64,000 nucleotides of DNA, from assembly GCF_009363755.1 (NCBI RefSeq), contig NZ_CP045417.1, forward strand, positions 1,860,001 to 1,924,000, in the 5' to 3' direction. The DNA comes from Halomonas sp. THAF5a (GTDB lineage: Bacteria; Pseudomonadota; Gammaproteobacteria; Pseudomonadales; Halomonadaceae). Made by a program: the position numbers and the translations under genes. The number at the start of each line of letters is the position of its first letter. Position 1 is the stretch's first letter. Below are positions 27,421 through 36,835 of the stretch, piece after piece. The notes beneath the pieces were generated by a model. The model was not told where the DNA came from. It ran no database searches and saw only the letters and a program-made list of their open reading frames with translations.

Positions 27421-28926
27421 TCAGGCGCGCTCGGCGATGATCTCCTTCCACTTCGCCGGGCCGGTCTGGTGCACCGAGGTGCCGGCGCTGTCGACCGCCA
27501 CGGTCACCGGCATGTCCTCGACCTCGAACTCATAGATCGCCTCCATGCCGAGGTCCTCGAAGCCGACCACGCGAGCCTGCTTGATCGCCTGGGCGACCAG
27601 GTAGGCGGAGCCGCCCACGGCCATCAGGTAGACGGCCTCGTTGTCGCGGATCGCCTCGATGGCCGCCTCGCCCCGCTCGGCCTTGCCGACCATGCCCAGC
27701 AGGCCGGTCTCCTCGAGCATGGTGCGAGTGAACTTATCCATGCGCGTGGCGGTGGTGGGACCGGCCGGACCGACCACCTCGTCGCGTACCGGATCCACCG
27801 GGCCCACGTAGTAGATGAAGCGGCCACGCATGTCCACGGGCAGCGGCTCGCCCTTGGCGATCATGTCGACCATGCGCTTGTGGGCGGCGTCGCGGCCGGT
27901 GAGCAACTTGCCGTTGAGCAGCAGGGTGTCGCCGGGCTGCCAGGTCTTGACCTCATCCGGCGTCACGCTGTCGAGGTCGACGCGCTTGACGTTGTCCCCC
28001 GCCTCGCGGGTGATCTCCGGCCAGTCCTCGAGCTTGGGTGCCGGCAGCGCCGCGGGGCCGGAGCCGTCGAGGGTGAAGTGGGCGTGGCGGGTGGCGGCGC
28101 AGTTGGGAATGATCGCCACTGGCTTGTTGGCGGCGTGGGTCGGGTAGTCCTTGACCTTGATATCGAGCACCGTTGTCAGCCCGCCCAGCCCCTGGGCACC
28201 GATGCCGCTCTGGTTGACCTTGTCGAACAGCTCCAGGCGGAGTTCCTCGGCGCGATTGGCCGGCCCGCGGGCCTGCAGGTCCTGGATGTCGATGGGATCG
28301 AGCAGCGCCTCCTTGGCGATCTCCATGGCCTTCTCGGCGGTGCCGCCGATGCCGATGCCGAGCATGCCCGGCGGGCACCAGCCGGCGCCCATCTTGGGCA
28401 GCTGCTCCATGACCCAGTCGACCACGCTGTCCGAGGGATTGAGCATGGCGAACTTGGACTTGGCCTCGCTGCCGCCGCCCTTGGCCGCCACGTGCACCTC
28501 GACGGTGTCGCCGGGCACCAGCTTGTGGTGGATCACCGCCGGGGTGTTGTCCTTGGTATTGGCGCGCCTGCCGTCCGGGTCGGCCAGCACCGAGGCGCGC
28601 AGCACGTTGTCCGGCAGCTGGTAGGCGCGGCGCACGCCCTCGTTGATCATGTCATCGAGGCTCATGTCGGCCTCGAAACGCACGTTCATGCCGACGTGAA
28701 CGAACACCGTGACGATGCCGGTGTCCTGGCAGATCGGGCGCTTGCCGAAGGCACACATCCGCGAGTTGATCAGGATCTGGGCGATCGCGTCCTTGGCCGC
28801 CGGGTTCTCCTCCCGCTCGTAGGCCGCGGCCATGGCGTCGATGAAGTCCTTCGGGTGGTAGTAGGAGATGTATTGCAGGGCATCGGCGACGCTCTGGATC
28901 AGATCGTCCTGGCGAATCACGGTCAT
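27421..28926 (-). CDS. fumA: Class I fumarate hydratase (4Fe-4S)
   Basis: 501 residues. I chose the ATG at 28926; a TTG two codons upstream is also possible (AAGGAG lies 4 nt before the TTG and 10 nt before the ATG). The N-terminal alpha domain and C-terminal beta domain are fused as in FumA/FumB. Candidate iron-sulfur cysteines are in PICQDTGIVTVF, GWCPPGMLGIGIGG and PNCAATRHAHF. It interconverts fumarate and malate in the TCA cycle. Single gene with a nei gene upstream on the same strand. Confidence 0.95.
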   Translation of the reverse strand: MTVIRQDDLIQSVADALQYISYYHPKDFIDAMAAAYEREENPAAKDAIAQILINSRMCAFGKRPICQDTGIVTVFVHVGMNVRFEADMSLDDMINEGVRRAYQLPDNVLRASVLADPDGRRANTKDNTPAVIHHKLVPGDTVEVHVAAKGGGSEAKSKFAMLNPSDSVVDWVMEQLPKMGAGWCPPGMLGIGIGGTAEKAMEIAKEALLDPIDIQDLQARGPANRAEELRLELFDKVNQSGIGAQGLGGLTTVLDIKVKDYPTHAANKPVAIIPNCAATRHAHFTLDGSGPAALPAPKLEDWPEITREAGDNVKRVDLDSVTPDEVKTWQPGDTLLLNGKLLTGRDAAHKRMVDMIAKGEPLPVDMRGRFIYYVGPVDPVRDEVVGPAGPTTATRMDKFTRTMLEETGLLGMVGKAERGEAAIEAIRDNEAVYLMAVGGSAYLVAQAIKQARVVGFEDLGMEAIYEFEVEDMPVTVAVDSAGTSVHQTGPAKWKEIIAERA

Positions 28927-29071
28927 GGTCAAGCAGCTCCTTGGCGTTGTCGGCGTGCCCGTCCGCGCCGGGAAGCGGTGTCACGGCGGGCCTGAACGGC
29001 GGGCATTATACCCCACCCTCGACCCTGTCGACATTCTCACCAAAGGTCTGAACTGTCAGAAGTCGCGAAAC

Positions 29072-29098
29072 TAGATAACGGTATAAACCCGATATCTA
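29072..29098 (-). terminator. Imperfect hairpin at the 3' end of nei
   Basis: TAGATAACGG and CCGATATCTA pair at 9 of 10 positions around an 7-nt AT-rich loop and include the nei stop codon. No T run follows. It could be a weak terminator or part of the fumarase leader. Confidence 0.35.
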
Positions 29099-29923
29099 AG
29101 AGGGAGCCGACTGACACACCGGGCAGTAATAGAGCCGTCGCGAGGCCACCGCGGTGCGCACGATCGAGGCCCCGCAAGCGTGGCATGGCAGGCCGTCGCG
29201 CTCGAAGACGGCGAAGCGCCAGCGCCGCCGAGCGGCGCCCCGTGCCCGATCGGCCGCCGCCCAGTCGGGACGATTGGTGACCCCGGCCTCCTCGTAGGCC
29301 TGGCGCGTCACCGCGAGGATGGACTCGGCCAGGCGCGACAGCCCCTCCTCGTCCAGGGACTGAGGCCGGCGGCGATGATGAAGCCCGGCGAAGAAGAGGA
29401 TCTCGGAGCGCAGGTAGTTGCCGATGCCAGCGAACAGCGACTGGTCGAGCAGCAGCCCGCCCAGGCCACGGCGGCGAAAGCGCGGCTCGCGCAGCCGCGC
29501 CGCGGCCTGCTCCACCGTCACCCCGTGGGTCAGCAGGTCCGGGCCGAGGCGCGAGAGAAAGGGATGCTCGTCGAGCCGCTCGGCGTCCCACAGCGAGACG
29601 TCCGAGGCGCTGTAGAGGCTCGCCGCCCTCCCCTCCGCCACCAGGCGCACCCGCAGCGAGCGGCCTGTATCGGGCTCGCGCTCGGCGTCGTGGAGCCTCC
29701 AGACGCCGTATAGCTGGTTGTGGGAGTAGAGCACCCGGCCGTCGTCGAAGCGTGTCAGCAGCGCCTTGCCCCAGCTATCCACGGCGCTCACTTCGCGTCC
29801 GATCAGCGAGGCGGCCTGCCCGGCGAGCTCGGGAAAGGCGAACCAGGCGTCCTCCAGCCGCCGTCCGGCGAGCTGGCGATGCACGCGGTCGGCGGCGCGA
29901 CGGATCTCGGGGCCTTCAGGCAT
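29096..29923 (-). CDS. nei: Endonuclease VIII (DNA glycosylase/AP lyase)
   Basis: 275 residues starting MPEGPEIRRAADR, which is the Nei rather than MutM N terminus; Pro2 and Glu3 are the catalytic pair. LYSHNQLYGVW and the helix-two-turn-helix region (DQSLFAGIGNYLRSEILF) follow, then a C-terminal zinc finger CHACGASIVRTAVASRRLYYCPVC-type with four Cys. It removes oxidised pyrimidines. Located between fumarase and uvrB; repeat copy D lies just upstream. Confidence 0.95.
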   Translation of the reverse strand: MPEGPEIRRAADRVHRQLAGRRLEDAWFAFPELAGQAASLIGREVSAVDSWGKALLTRFDDGRVLYSHNQLYGVWRLHDAEREPDTGRSLRVRLVAEGRAASLYSASDVSLWDAERLDEHPFLSRLGPDLLTHGVTVEQAAARLREPRFRRRGLGGLLLDQSLFAGIGNYLRSEILFFAGLHHRRRPQSLDEEGLSRLAESILAVTRQAYEEAGVTNRPDWAAADRARGAARRRWRFAVFERDGLPCHACGASIVRTAVASRRLYYCPVCQSAPS

Positions 29924-29976
29924 GCGGAAACCTCAATCAGGCTCGGCGATAGTTGCCGGGGAAACGTGGGCTGATT

Positions 29977-30058
29977 CGGAGGCAAACCTGCGGAGAGGCG
30001 CAGTCCCCCCTCCCTGGACGCTACCGATGCCATTCCTGGCATAGGACCTCGCCTTCGG
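29977..30058 (-). repeat. Dispersed structured repeat, copy D (between uvrB and nei)
   Basis: In reverse orientation it reads GAGGTCCT, hairpin ATGCC/GGCAT around AGGAAT, CGGTAGCG, TCCAGGGAGG, GCGCC and a GC-rich tail. The second hairpin is degenerate. Confidence 0.75.
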
Positions 30059-30099
30059 CTTGCCTCCGGCACGCCCCGTGTTTGCGGAGCCGCCCGGAG

Positions 30100-32121
30100 C
30101 TACCCCAGCGCCAGCTGGCGCTCCTTGAGGGCGTGCAGGCGGTCGCGCAGGCGCGCGGCCTCCTCGAACTCCAGGTTCTGCGCCGCCTCGTGCATGCCGT
30201 CCTCGACCTTGCTGATCTCCTTGAGCAGCGCCTGGGGCGACAGCTCGGCGGGGTCGTAGACCGCCTCCGGCTCGGCGACCTTGCGCTCGCCGCGGCGCCC
30301 CTTGCCCTTCTTGCCGGGGGCCTGGGCCGCCTCCATGATGTCGGCCACCGAGCGGGTCACGGTGGTCGGCGTGATGCCGTGGGCCTCGTTGTGGGCGATC
30401 TGCTTGGTGCGACGCCGCTCGGTCTCGTCCATGGCGCGGCGCATGGAGTCGGTGATCCGGTCACCGTAGAGGATCGCCTTGCCGTGGGCGTTGCGGGCCG
30501 CGCGGCCGATGGTCTGGATCAGCGAGCGCTCGTTGCGCAGGAAGCCCTCCTTGTCGGCGTCGAGGATCGCCACCAGCGAGACCTCGGGGATATCGAGGCC
30601 CTCGCGCAGCAGGTTGATCCCCACCAGGACGTCGAACTTGCCGAGGCGCAGGTCGCGGATGATCTCCACACGCTCCACGGTGTCGATGTCGGAGTGCAGG
30701 TAGCGCACCCGGACGTCGTGCTCGTCCAGGTACTCGGTGAGGTCCTCGGCCATGCGCTTGGTCAAGGTGGTGACCAGTGCCCGCTCGCCCACCTCGGTGC
30801 GCGCACGGATCTCCGAGAGCAGGTCGTCGACCTGGGTGGTGGCCGGGCGCACCTCGATCTCCGGGTCGAGCAGGCCGGTGGGGCGCACCACCTGCTCGAC
30901 CACCTGGCCGGCGTGGTCGGCTTCGTAGGGGCCGGGCGTGGCGGAGACGAAGATCGTCTGCGGGCAGATGCGCTCCCACTCCTCGAACTTCATCGGCCGG
31001 TTGTCCAGCGCCGAGGGCAGTCGGAAGCCGTACTCGACCAGGGTCTCCTTGCGCGAGCGGTCGCCCTTGTACATGCCCCCCACCTGGGGAACGCTGACGT
31101 GGGACTCATCGATGAACAGCAGCGCATCGGCCGGCAGGTAGTCGAAGAAGGTGGGCGGCGGCGCGCCCGGGTCGCGCCCGGAGAGGTAGCGCGAGTAGTT
31201 CTCGATGCCGTTGCAGTAGCCGAGCTCCAGCATCATCTCGATGTCGTAGAGGGTGCGCTGCTCCAGGCGCTGGGCCTCGACCAGCTTCTCCTGCTTGCGC
31301 AGCTGGTCGAGGCGCGTGGAGAGCTCCGCCTTGATCTCCTCGATGGCGCCGAGGATCGTCTCCCGGGGCGTCACGTAGTGGGACTTGGGGTAGATGGTCA
31401 TGCGCGGCACCTTGCCCCGAACCTCGCCGGTGAGCGGGTCGAACAGGCTGATGGTGTCGATCTCGTCGTCGAAGAGCTCGACGCGCACCGCCTCGTCCTC
31501 GGCATCCGCCGGGAAGATGTCGATCACGTCGCCACGCACCCGGTAGGTGCCGCGCTTGAAGTCCAGGTCGTTGCGGGTGTACTGCAGCTCGGCCAGGCGA
31601 CGCAGGAAGCCGCGCTGGTCGATCAGCTCCCCGCGGGTGAAGTGCAGGCGCATCTTCAGGTACTGGTCGGGATCGCCCAGGCCGTAGATCGCCGAGACCG
31701 AGACCACGATGATGGCGTCGCGTCGTTCCAGCAGCGCCTTGGTGGCGGAGAGGCGCATCTGCTCGATGTGGTCGTTGATCGAGGCATCCTTCTCGATGAA
31801 GGTGTCCGACGACGGCACGTAGGCCTCGGGCTGGTAGTAGTCGTAGTAGGAGACGAAGTACTCGACGGCGTTGTCGGGGAAGAACGCCTTGAACTCGCCG
31901 TAGAGCTGCGCTGCCAGGGTCTTGTTGGGCGCCATCACGATGGTCGGGCGCTGCAGGCGCTCGACGACGTTGGCCATGGTGAAGGTCTTGCCCGAGCCGG
32001 TCACGCCGAGCAGCGTCTGGTGGGCCAATCCCGACTCGAGCCCGCCGATCAGGCCCTGGATGGCCGTGGGCTGGTCGCCGGCCGGCTGGAACTTGGAGTG
32101 CAGACGAAAGGGCTTGCTCAT
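30100..32121 (-). CDS. uvrB: UvrABC excision nuclease subunit B
   Basis: 673 residues, the usual length. Walker A is [15 protein letters not shown] near residue 40; the beta-hairpin ([20 protein letters not shown]), DEAD-like [11 protein letters not shown], helicase motifs V/VI ([26 protein letters not shown]) and a C-terminal UVR domain ([20 protein letters not shown]) are all present. It verifies damage and recruits UvrC in nucleotide excision repair. An SOS box was not found by eye in the short 5' gap. Confidence 0.98.
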   Translation of the reverse strand: MSKPFRLHSKFQPAGDQPTAIQGLIGGLESGLAHQTLLGVTGSGKTFTMANVVERLQRPTIVMAPNKTLAAQLYGEFKAFFPDNAVEYFVSYYDYYQPEAYVPSSDTFIEKDASINDHIEQMRLSATKALLERRDAIIVVSVSAIYGLGDPDQYLKMRLHFTRGELIDQRGFLRRLAELQYTRNDLDFKRGTYRVRGDVIDIFPADAEDEAVRVELFDDEIDTISLFDPLTGEVRGKVPRMTIYPKSHYVTPRETILGAIEEIKAELSTRLDQLRKQEKLVEAQRLEQRTLYDIEMMLELGYCNGIENYSRYLSGRDPGAPPPTFFDYLPADALLFIDESHVSVPQVGGMYKGDRSRKETLVEYGFRLPSALDNRPMKFEEWERICPQTIFVSATPGPYEADHAGQVVEQVVRPTGLLDPEIEVRPATTQVDDLLSEIRARTEVGERALVTTLTKRMAEDLTEYLDEHDVRVRYLHSDIDTVERVEIIRDLRLGKFDVLVGINLLREGLDIPEVSLVAILDADKEGFLRNERSLIQTIGRAARNAHGKAILYGDRITDSMRRAMDETERRRTKQIAHNEAHGITPTTVTRSVADIMEAAQAPGKKGKGRRGERKVAEPEAVYDPAELSPQALLKEISKVEDGMHEAAQNLEFEEAARLRDRLHALKERQLALG

Positions 32122-32187
32122 GGCGGCTCCGGTGACGAACCGGGCGCCGTCGAGGCGCCCGGGAGGAAAACGACGCCGGGCGTGGCC

Positions 32188-32613
32188 TCAGGCGTCGGCG
32201 GTGATATCGATGGCGCGGGTGGCGACCTCCACGGTGGCGGAGGTCATCAACCGATGAATCGGGCACTTGTGGCTGATCTCCTCGAGCCGCGCCCGCTGCT
32301 CGGCGTCCTCGATGCCGTAGAAGGCCATCGCCACGTCGAGACGATAGGTCCCGTGGCGCTCCTGGCTATCGTCACGGTTGACCGTGACGCTCACCCCCTC
32401 GAGCGGCCACTGCTTGCGCCGCGCGTACATCATGGCGGTGATCGCCTTGCAGGCGCCCAGGGAAAGATCGAAGTAGTCGTGGGGATCCGGGGCACTGCCC
32501 TCGCCGCCGTAGGCCTCCGGCACGTCGACGAAGAGATCCTCGAACCCGTCCAGTTCGACCCGCTGGCGATAGATATGGTTGCGCTCGCTGACGACTTCAA
32601 TGCTCTTTCTCAC
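32188..32613 (-). CDS. OsmC/YhfA-type redox protein
   Basis: 141 residues. The two family cysteines are in LGACKAITAMMYARR and ISHKCPIHRL; they act together in peroxide reduction in OsmC/Ohr proteins. The short length and C-terminal pattern match the YhfA-like branch rather than Ohr. It lies between uvrB and the small HMA-like gene (44-nt gap), which may be cotranscribed upstream of it. Confidence 0.88.
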   Translation of the reverse strand: MRKSIEVVSERNHIYRQRVELDGFEDLFVDVPEAYGGEGSAPDPHDYFDLSLGACKAITAMMYARRKQWPLEGVSVTVNRDDSQERHGTYRLDVAMAFYGIEDAEQRARLEEISHKCPIHRLMTSATVEVATRAIDITADA

Positions 32614-32657
32614 ACCGACCCTCCTGTCACGTTGCGCGATCCCGCGTCACCGCGGGA

Positions 32658-32855
32658 TCATTTCACCTCGATGCCGAGCTTGAGGGCCTTGACCGCCTGG
32701 ATCAACGCCTCGCGACGGGCCCTGCCTTCGACTTCCGCGCCGTGGCGGCCGACCTCGACACTGTCGACGCCGTCCAGCATCATCAGGGCGGTGGTGATGC
32801 GGTTGACCTGGTCGGCGTTCTCGACGCCCTGAAAACTCAAGGAGTGCTGGGCCAT
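32658..32855 (-). CDS. Small HMA-fold-like protein lacking the metal-binding CxxC
   Basis: 65 residues: MAQHSLSFQGVENADQVNRI, ALMMLDGVDSVEVGRHG and ALIQAVKALKLGIEVK follow the beta-alpha-beta-beta-alpha-beta rhythm of heavy-metal-associated domains. The CxxC at loop 1 is absent (ENAD instead), so metal transfer by the usual route is unlikely. It is immediately upstream of the OsmC-like gene on the same strand and divergent from ygfZ. Function unknown. Confidence 0.75.
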   Translation of the reverse strand: MAQHSLSFQGVENADQVNRITTALMMLDGVDSVEVGRHGAEVEGRARREALIQAVKALKLGIEVK

Positions 32856-33002
32856 GCTCGGCTCCTGAAAGCGATGGGTGTAGGGGAGCAGGCCACGAGT
32901 CTAGCACGCCTCCCGAGCGGCGGGCAGCGCTTGCAATGTCGCCCTATCGCCCGCATCTCATGGGGCATCTTGCTCGACACCGAACCACGAGGAGCCTCGC
33001 AG

Positions 33003-34037
33003 ATGAAGGATTGGATCGCAGCCACCGGCGGCCGGCAGGAGGCCGGTGACCGGGTGACGTTCGAGACGCCCGAGGCGCCTCGGCTCGCCCTGGAGAGCAC
33101 GGTGATGACGCCCCTGGCCCACCTGGGGGTGCTCGACGTCGAGGGTCCCGATGCCGAACGCTTCCTGCAGGGCCAGACCAGCGCCCAGGTGTCCCTGGCC
33201 GACGGCACCTTCGCCCCGCTGACCTGCTTCTGCACCCCCAAGGGCCGCATGCTGGCGAACGCGCAGCTGATGCGCGTCGCCCCGGCGCACTACCGCCTGG
33301 TCATGCACGCGAGCCTGGTGGCGTCGCTCGCCGAGCACCTGGCGAAGTTCGCCGCCTTCTACAAGGCCGAACTGCGGACGCGCGACGACCTCGCCCTGCT
33401 CGGCCTGATCGGCCGCGAGGCCCCGGCGCTCGCCGAGGTGCGCTTCGACGCCGCGGCTCCCCGCCCCTGGCACCAGGCCGGCGACGAGAAGGTCCAGCTG
33501 CTGGCTCACCCCGGTCCTCGCCCTCGCCTGCTGGTCTGCCTGTCGGCCGAGCGGGTCGAGGCGGAGTGGGCGCGACTCGCGGAGCATGCCACGCCGGTCG
33601 ACAACGCCGTGTGGCGACTCCACGACATCCAGGCCGGGCTCGCCTGGCTCGACGCCGACCAGCGCGATGCCTACCTGCCGCAGATGATCAACTGGGAGGC
33701 GCTGGGCGGCATCAGCTTCAAGAAGGGCTGTTACACCGGCCAGGAGGTGGTCGCCCGCGCCCACTTCCGCGGCCAGGTCAAGAAGCGCCTGATGCGCGCC
33801 CAGCTCGATGGCGGCCTGCTGCCGGAGCCCGGCAGCGCCATCGAGGACGCCAACGACAAGCGCCTCGGCGAGGTGCTGTGCGCCGAGCTCGATGCCTATG
33901 GCGAGGCCGAGGTGCTGGCGGTGATGAGCACCAAGGAGCCCACCCTGCCGCTGCGCTGCGCCGGCCAGAAGCTGAAGCTGCTGAAGCTGCCCTACGCGGT
34001 GGAGCGGCTGGACCCGGAGACGATGGCGGTCAAGTAG
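33003..34037 (+). CDS. ygfZ: tRNA-modifying/iron-sulfur maturation protein YgfZ
   Basis: 344 residues from the ATG at 33003, with GAGGAG nine nt upstream. The GcvT-like fold carries the signature KKGCYTGQEVVARAHFRG with the conserved Cys. FLQGQTSAQV near the N terminus is also typical. YgfZ uses folate and supports iron-sulfur enzymes such as MiaB. The 3' end overlaps the convergent tatD gene by 8 nt. Confidence 0.93.
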   Translation: MKDWIAATGGRQEAGDRVTFETPEAPRLALESTVMTPLAHLGVLDVEGPDAERFLQGQTSAQVSLADGTFAPLTCFCTPKGRMLANAQLMRVAPAHYRLVMHASLVASLAEHLAKFAAFYKAELRTRDDLALLGLIGREAPALAEVRFDAAAPRPWHQAGDEKVQLLAHPGPRPRLLVCLSAERVEAEWARLAEHATPVDNAVWRLHDIQAGLAWLDADQRDAYLPQMINWEALGGISFKKGCYTGQEVVARAHFRGQVKKRLMRAQLDGGLLPEPGSAIEDANDKRLGEVLCAELDAYGEAEVLAVMSTKEPTLPLRCAGQKLKLLKLPYAVERLDPETMAVK

Positions 34038-34794
34038 CCCGCTCGAACAGCCGCCGTGCGGTGGCGGTGCTCGCCGCCGCCACTTGTTGCTCCGACCGGC
34101 CGCGAAGCTCGGCCACCCGGCGGCATACCTCGGCCACTCGCGCCGGCTCATTGCGCTCCCCCTGGTGGCCGGCCAGGGGCATGTCGGGGCTGTCGGTCTC
34201 CAGCACGTAGCCGTCGTCCGGGAGCGCCGCCACGGCACGGTGCAGGCGCCTGGCGCGATCAAAGGTCGTCGCACCGCCGAGTCCCAGGGTGAAGCCGAGA
34301 TCGAGGAACTGTTTCGCCTGCTCGGGCGAGCCGGCGAAGGCGTGGATCAGCCCGCCCGCGGGAAGCGCCAGCTGTCGCAGTCGCTTGGCGACCCGATCGT
34401 TGGCCTGCACGCAGTGGATCACTACCGGAAGCCGCCGCGCCTTGGCCAGGCGCAGCTGGGCGTCAAACAGGCGCCACTGGGCGTCGAGGCTGTCGGCGAA
34501 GCGCGCATCGATGCCGCACTCCCCGATCGCCACGAGCTCCGGATGATCGTCCACCCACCGTGCCAGCGCCTCGACGTCCTCCGGGGCGTGCTCGTCCATG
34601 AAATAGGGATGCAGCCCCAGGCAGACGTCGACCTCCTCGCGGTGGCCCAGCGCCAGCACCCTCTCCCAGTGTCGGCGGGTCGTGGCGGGCACCACGAAAC
34701 GCGTGACGCCCGCCGCCCTGGCCCGTTCGATGACCGCCTCGCGGTCGGCATCGAAGTCGGGGAAGTCCAGGTGACAGTGGGCATCGATGAGCAT
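34030..34794 (-). CDS. TatD family metal-dependent hydrolase
   Basis: 254 residues. Metal ligands appear as DAHCHLDFP at the N terminus, GECGIDAR, VIHCVQAND, IHAFAGS and LETDSPDMPL. These are the TatD-family deoxyribonuclease-like positions; the sequence looks closest to the YjjV branch. The stop lies inside the 3' end of ygfZ on the other strand. Biological role of YjjV-type proteins is not settled. Confidence 0.9.
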   Translation of the reverse strand: MLIDAHCHLDFPDFDADREAVIERARAAGVTRFVVPATTRRHWERVLALGHREEVDVCLGLHPYFMDEHAPEDVEALARWVDDHPELVAIGECGIDARFADSLDAQWRLFDAQLRLAKARRLPVVIHCVQANDRVAKRLRQLALPAGGLIHAFAGSPEQAKQFLDLGFTLGLGGATTFDRARRLHRAVAALPDDGYVLETDSPDMPLAGHQGERNEPARVAEVCRRVAELRGRSEQQVAAASTATARRLFERAT

Positions 34795-34838
34795 GGGTAG
34801 CGTTTCCGCAAGGAGGGTGGCTTAGAGTCGCGGCTGTT

Positions 34839-34932
34839 CCGGCGACAGGCCTGTTCGGGGGCGCTGTGAATACCTCCCTGTACGCTACTTTTTCCTTCCC
34901 TGGAAAAAGACCCCCTCCAGACCTGTCCCCGG
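34839..34932 (-). repeat. Dispersed structured repeat, copy E (between prfC and tatD)
   Basis: Reverse orientation. The first hairpin is perfect, CTTTTTCC with GGAAAAAG (34888-34895 and 34902-34909), around a 6-nt loop. It is followed by GTAGCG, ACAGGGAGGT, TTCACAGCGCCCCCG and CCTGTCGCCGG. Relative to copy A, a G-C stem pair has become T-A, so both sides changed together. Confidence 0.85.
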
Positions 34933-35003
34933 CGCCGCTCGCCTGGGAACCATCCAGCTCGGCGCTCGGCGCTTGTAGCTTGTAGCTCCGGGCGAAGCCC
35001 GGT

Positions 35004-36593
35004 TCAGTGCTCCCGCGTCGGCTGGAAGCGGATGTCCGGCCAGCGCTCCTGGGTCATCTGCAGGTTGACCCGGGTCGGCGCGATGTAGGTCAGGTAGCCG
35101 CCGCCGTCGATGGCGAGGTTAGTGCTGGCCTTGCGCTTGAACTCCTCGAGCTTCTTGGCGTCGTCGCAGTAGATCCAGCGCGCGGTGTTGACGTTCACGC
35201 CCTCGTACACGGCCTCGACCTTGTACTCTTCCTTCAGGCGATGGGCGACCACGTCGAACTGCAGGGTGCCCACGGCGCCGAGGATCAGGTCGTTGTTGTC
35301 CATCGGCATGAACACCTGGGTCGCGCCCTCCTCGGAGAGCTGCTGGAGGCCCTTCTGCAGCGCCTTCATCTTCAGCGGGTCCTTGAGGCGCACGCGCTTG
35401 AAGAGCTCCGGCGCGAAGTGCGGGATGCCGGTGAAGCGCATGTCCTCGCCCTGGGTGAAGGTGTCGCCGATCTGGATGGTGCCGTGGTTGTGCAGGCCGA
35501 TGATGTCGCCGGGCCACGCCTCCTCCACCTGGGAGCGATCCGAGGCCATGAAGGTCAAGGCATCGGCGATCTTGACGTCCTTGCCGATCCGCACGTGACG
35601 CATCTTCATGTTCTTCTCGTACTTGCCCGAGCAAACCCGCAGGAAGGCGATACGATCGCGGTGGTTCGGATCCATGTTGGCCTGGATCTTGAAGACGAAG
35701 CCGGTGAAGCGGCCGTCATCGGATTCGACCATGCGGGTGTCGGTCTCCCGCGGCTGGGGCGGCGGCGCATACTCGACGAAGCCGTCGAGCATCTCGCGCA
35801 CCCCGAAGTTGCCCATGGCGGTACCGAAGTAGACCGGCGTCAGCTCGCCGCGGCGATAGGCCTCCAGGTCGAACTCATGTGAGGCCCCGCGCACCAGCTC
35901 GACCTCCATGCGCAGCTCCTCGGCCTGCTCCTCGCCGAGCACCTCGTCCACCTCGGGATTGTCGAGCCCCTCGATGCGCCTGTCCTCGGGGATGCGGTTG
36001 CCCTGCCCCTGGGTGTAGAGGTGAATGACGTCGTTGTAGAGGTGGTAGACGCCCCGGAAGTGCCGCCCCATGCCGATCGGCCAGGTCATGGGCGCGCACT
36101 GGATGTTAAGCACCTCCTCGACCTCGTCCATCACCTCGACGGGGTCGCGGATGTCGCGGTCCATCTTGTTGACGAAGGTGAGGATCGGCGTGGTGCGCAG
36201 GCGACACACCTCCATCAGCTTGATGGTGCGGTCCTCGACGCCCTTGGCGCCGTCGATCACCATCAGCGCCGAGTCCACCGCGGTCAGGGTGCGGTAGGTG
36301 TCCTCGGAGAAATCCTCGTGGCCCGGCGTATCGAGCAGGTTGACGATGCGCCCGCCGTAGGGGAACTGCATCACCGAGGTGGTCACGGAGATGCCCCGCT
36401 CCTGCTCCATCTTCATCCAGTCGGAGGTGGCGTGGCGGTCGTCGCGCTTGCTCTTGACGGAGCCGGCCATCTGGATGGCGTTTCCGAACAGCAGCATCTT
36501 CTCGGTGATGGTTGTCTTGCCGGCGTCGGGGTGCGAGATGATCGCGAAGGTGCGGCGCAGCGCGGCTTCATGGGCGAGGGTCGAGTTGGACAT
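35004..36593 (-). CDS. prfC: Peptide chain release factor 3
   Basis: 529 residues, typical RF3 length. GTPase motifs: G1 [16 protein letters not shown]3 [18 protein letters not shown]4 FVNKMDRD. The [20 protein letters not shown] and [15 protein letters not shown] blocks are RF3-specific. It recycles RF1/RF2 from the ribosome after termination. Its start is divergent from kpsC, with a 242-nt gap between. Confidence 0.98.
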   Translation of the reverse strand: MSNSTLAHEAALRRTFAIISHPDAGKTTITEKMLLFGNAIQMAGSVKSKRDDRHATSDWMKMEQERGISVTTSVMQFPYGGRIVNLLDTPGHEDFSEDTYRTLTAVDSALMVIDGAKGVEDRTIKLMEVCRLRTTPILTFVNKMDRDIRDPVEVMDEVEEVLNIQCAPMTWPIGMGRHFRGVYHLYNDVIHLYTQGQGNRIPEDRRIEGLDNPEVDEVLGEEQAEELRMEVELVRGASHEFDLEAYRRGELTPVYFGTAMGNFGVREMLDGFVEYAPPPQPRETDTRMVESDDGRFTGFVFKIQANMDPNHRDRIAFLRVCSGKYEKNMKMRHVRIGKDVKIADALTFMASDRSQVEEAWPGDIIGLHNHGTIQIGDTFTQGEDMRFTGIPHFAPELFKRVRLKDPLKMKALQKGLQQLSEEGATQVFMPMDNNDLILGAVGTLQFDVVAHRLKEEYKVEAVYEGVNVNTARWIYCDDAKKLEEFKRKASTNLAIDGGGYLTYIAPTRVNLQMTQERWPDIRFQPTREH

Positions 36594-36759
36594 TGCGTCT
36601 CGTCACTGATGGATGCACATCCGGCCGGGTGCAGACGCCGGCCGGCGCGTGTCGGTGTCTATCGATACGTGTGGGGCGCGATTGTACCGTCAGCCGCGGG
36701 GTCTGTCGCCGGTCATGGGCGATAGGCGAATACCAAGCCGTAACAGTGGCTAATTCGCA

Positions 36760-36800
36760 CAATGAAAGATCACGCAAACTGTTAAGATACATGGCATTGA
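36760..36800 (+). promoter_or_regulatory. Candidate extended -10 promoter of the kps-PKS operon
   Basis: TGTTAAGAT (36780-36788) fits an extended -10 element (TGnTAAGAT). No good -35 is found at 16-18 nt, which extended -10 promoters tolerate. Predicted start of transcription about 36795 leaves a leader of about 40 nt before the TTG start at 36836. The surrounding 100 nt are clearly more AT-rich than the genes. No JUMPstart/ops element (GGCGGTAG) was found. Confidence 0.4.
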
Positions 36801-36835
36801 TTTCCATACACGCCATCGATGCAAGGGACCGCACC

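Noticed and set aside
25600..28995. Plus-strand open frame of 1131 codons across cls and fumarase
   Set aside because: It is the antisense shadow of two clear minus-strand genes in GC-rich DNA, has low-complexity His/Gln/Gly/Val-rich composition and no domain.
29096..29923. MutM (formamidopyrimidine glycosylase)
   Set aside because: MPEGPEIRRAADR and LYSHNQLYGVW match endonuclease VIII; MutM begins MPELPEVET.
29953..32832. Plus-strand open frame of 959 codons opposite uvrB
   Set aside because: Antisense shadow of uvrB and the OsmC gene; composition is typical of reverse-frame translation.
36594..36790. N-terminal extension of kpsC to 36593 and a JUMPstart/ops element
   Set aside because: The extension lacks KpsC-like sequence and a ribosome site, and no GGCGGTAG ops core is present in the gap.
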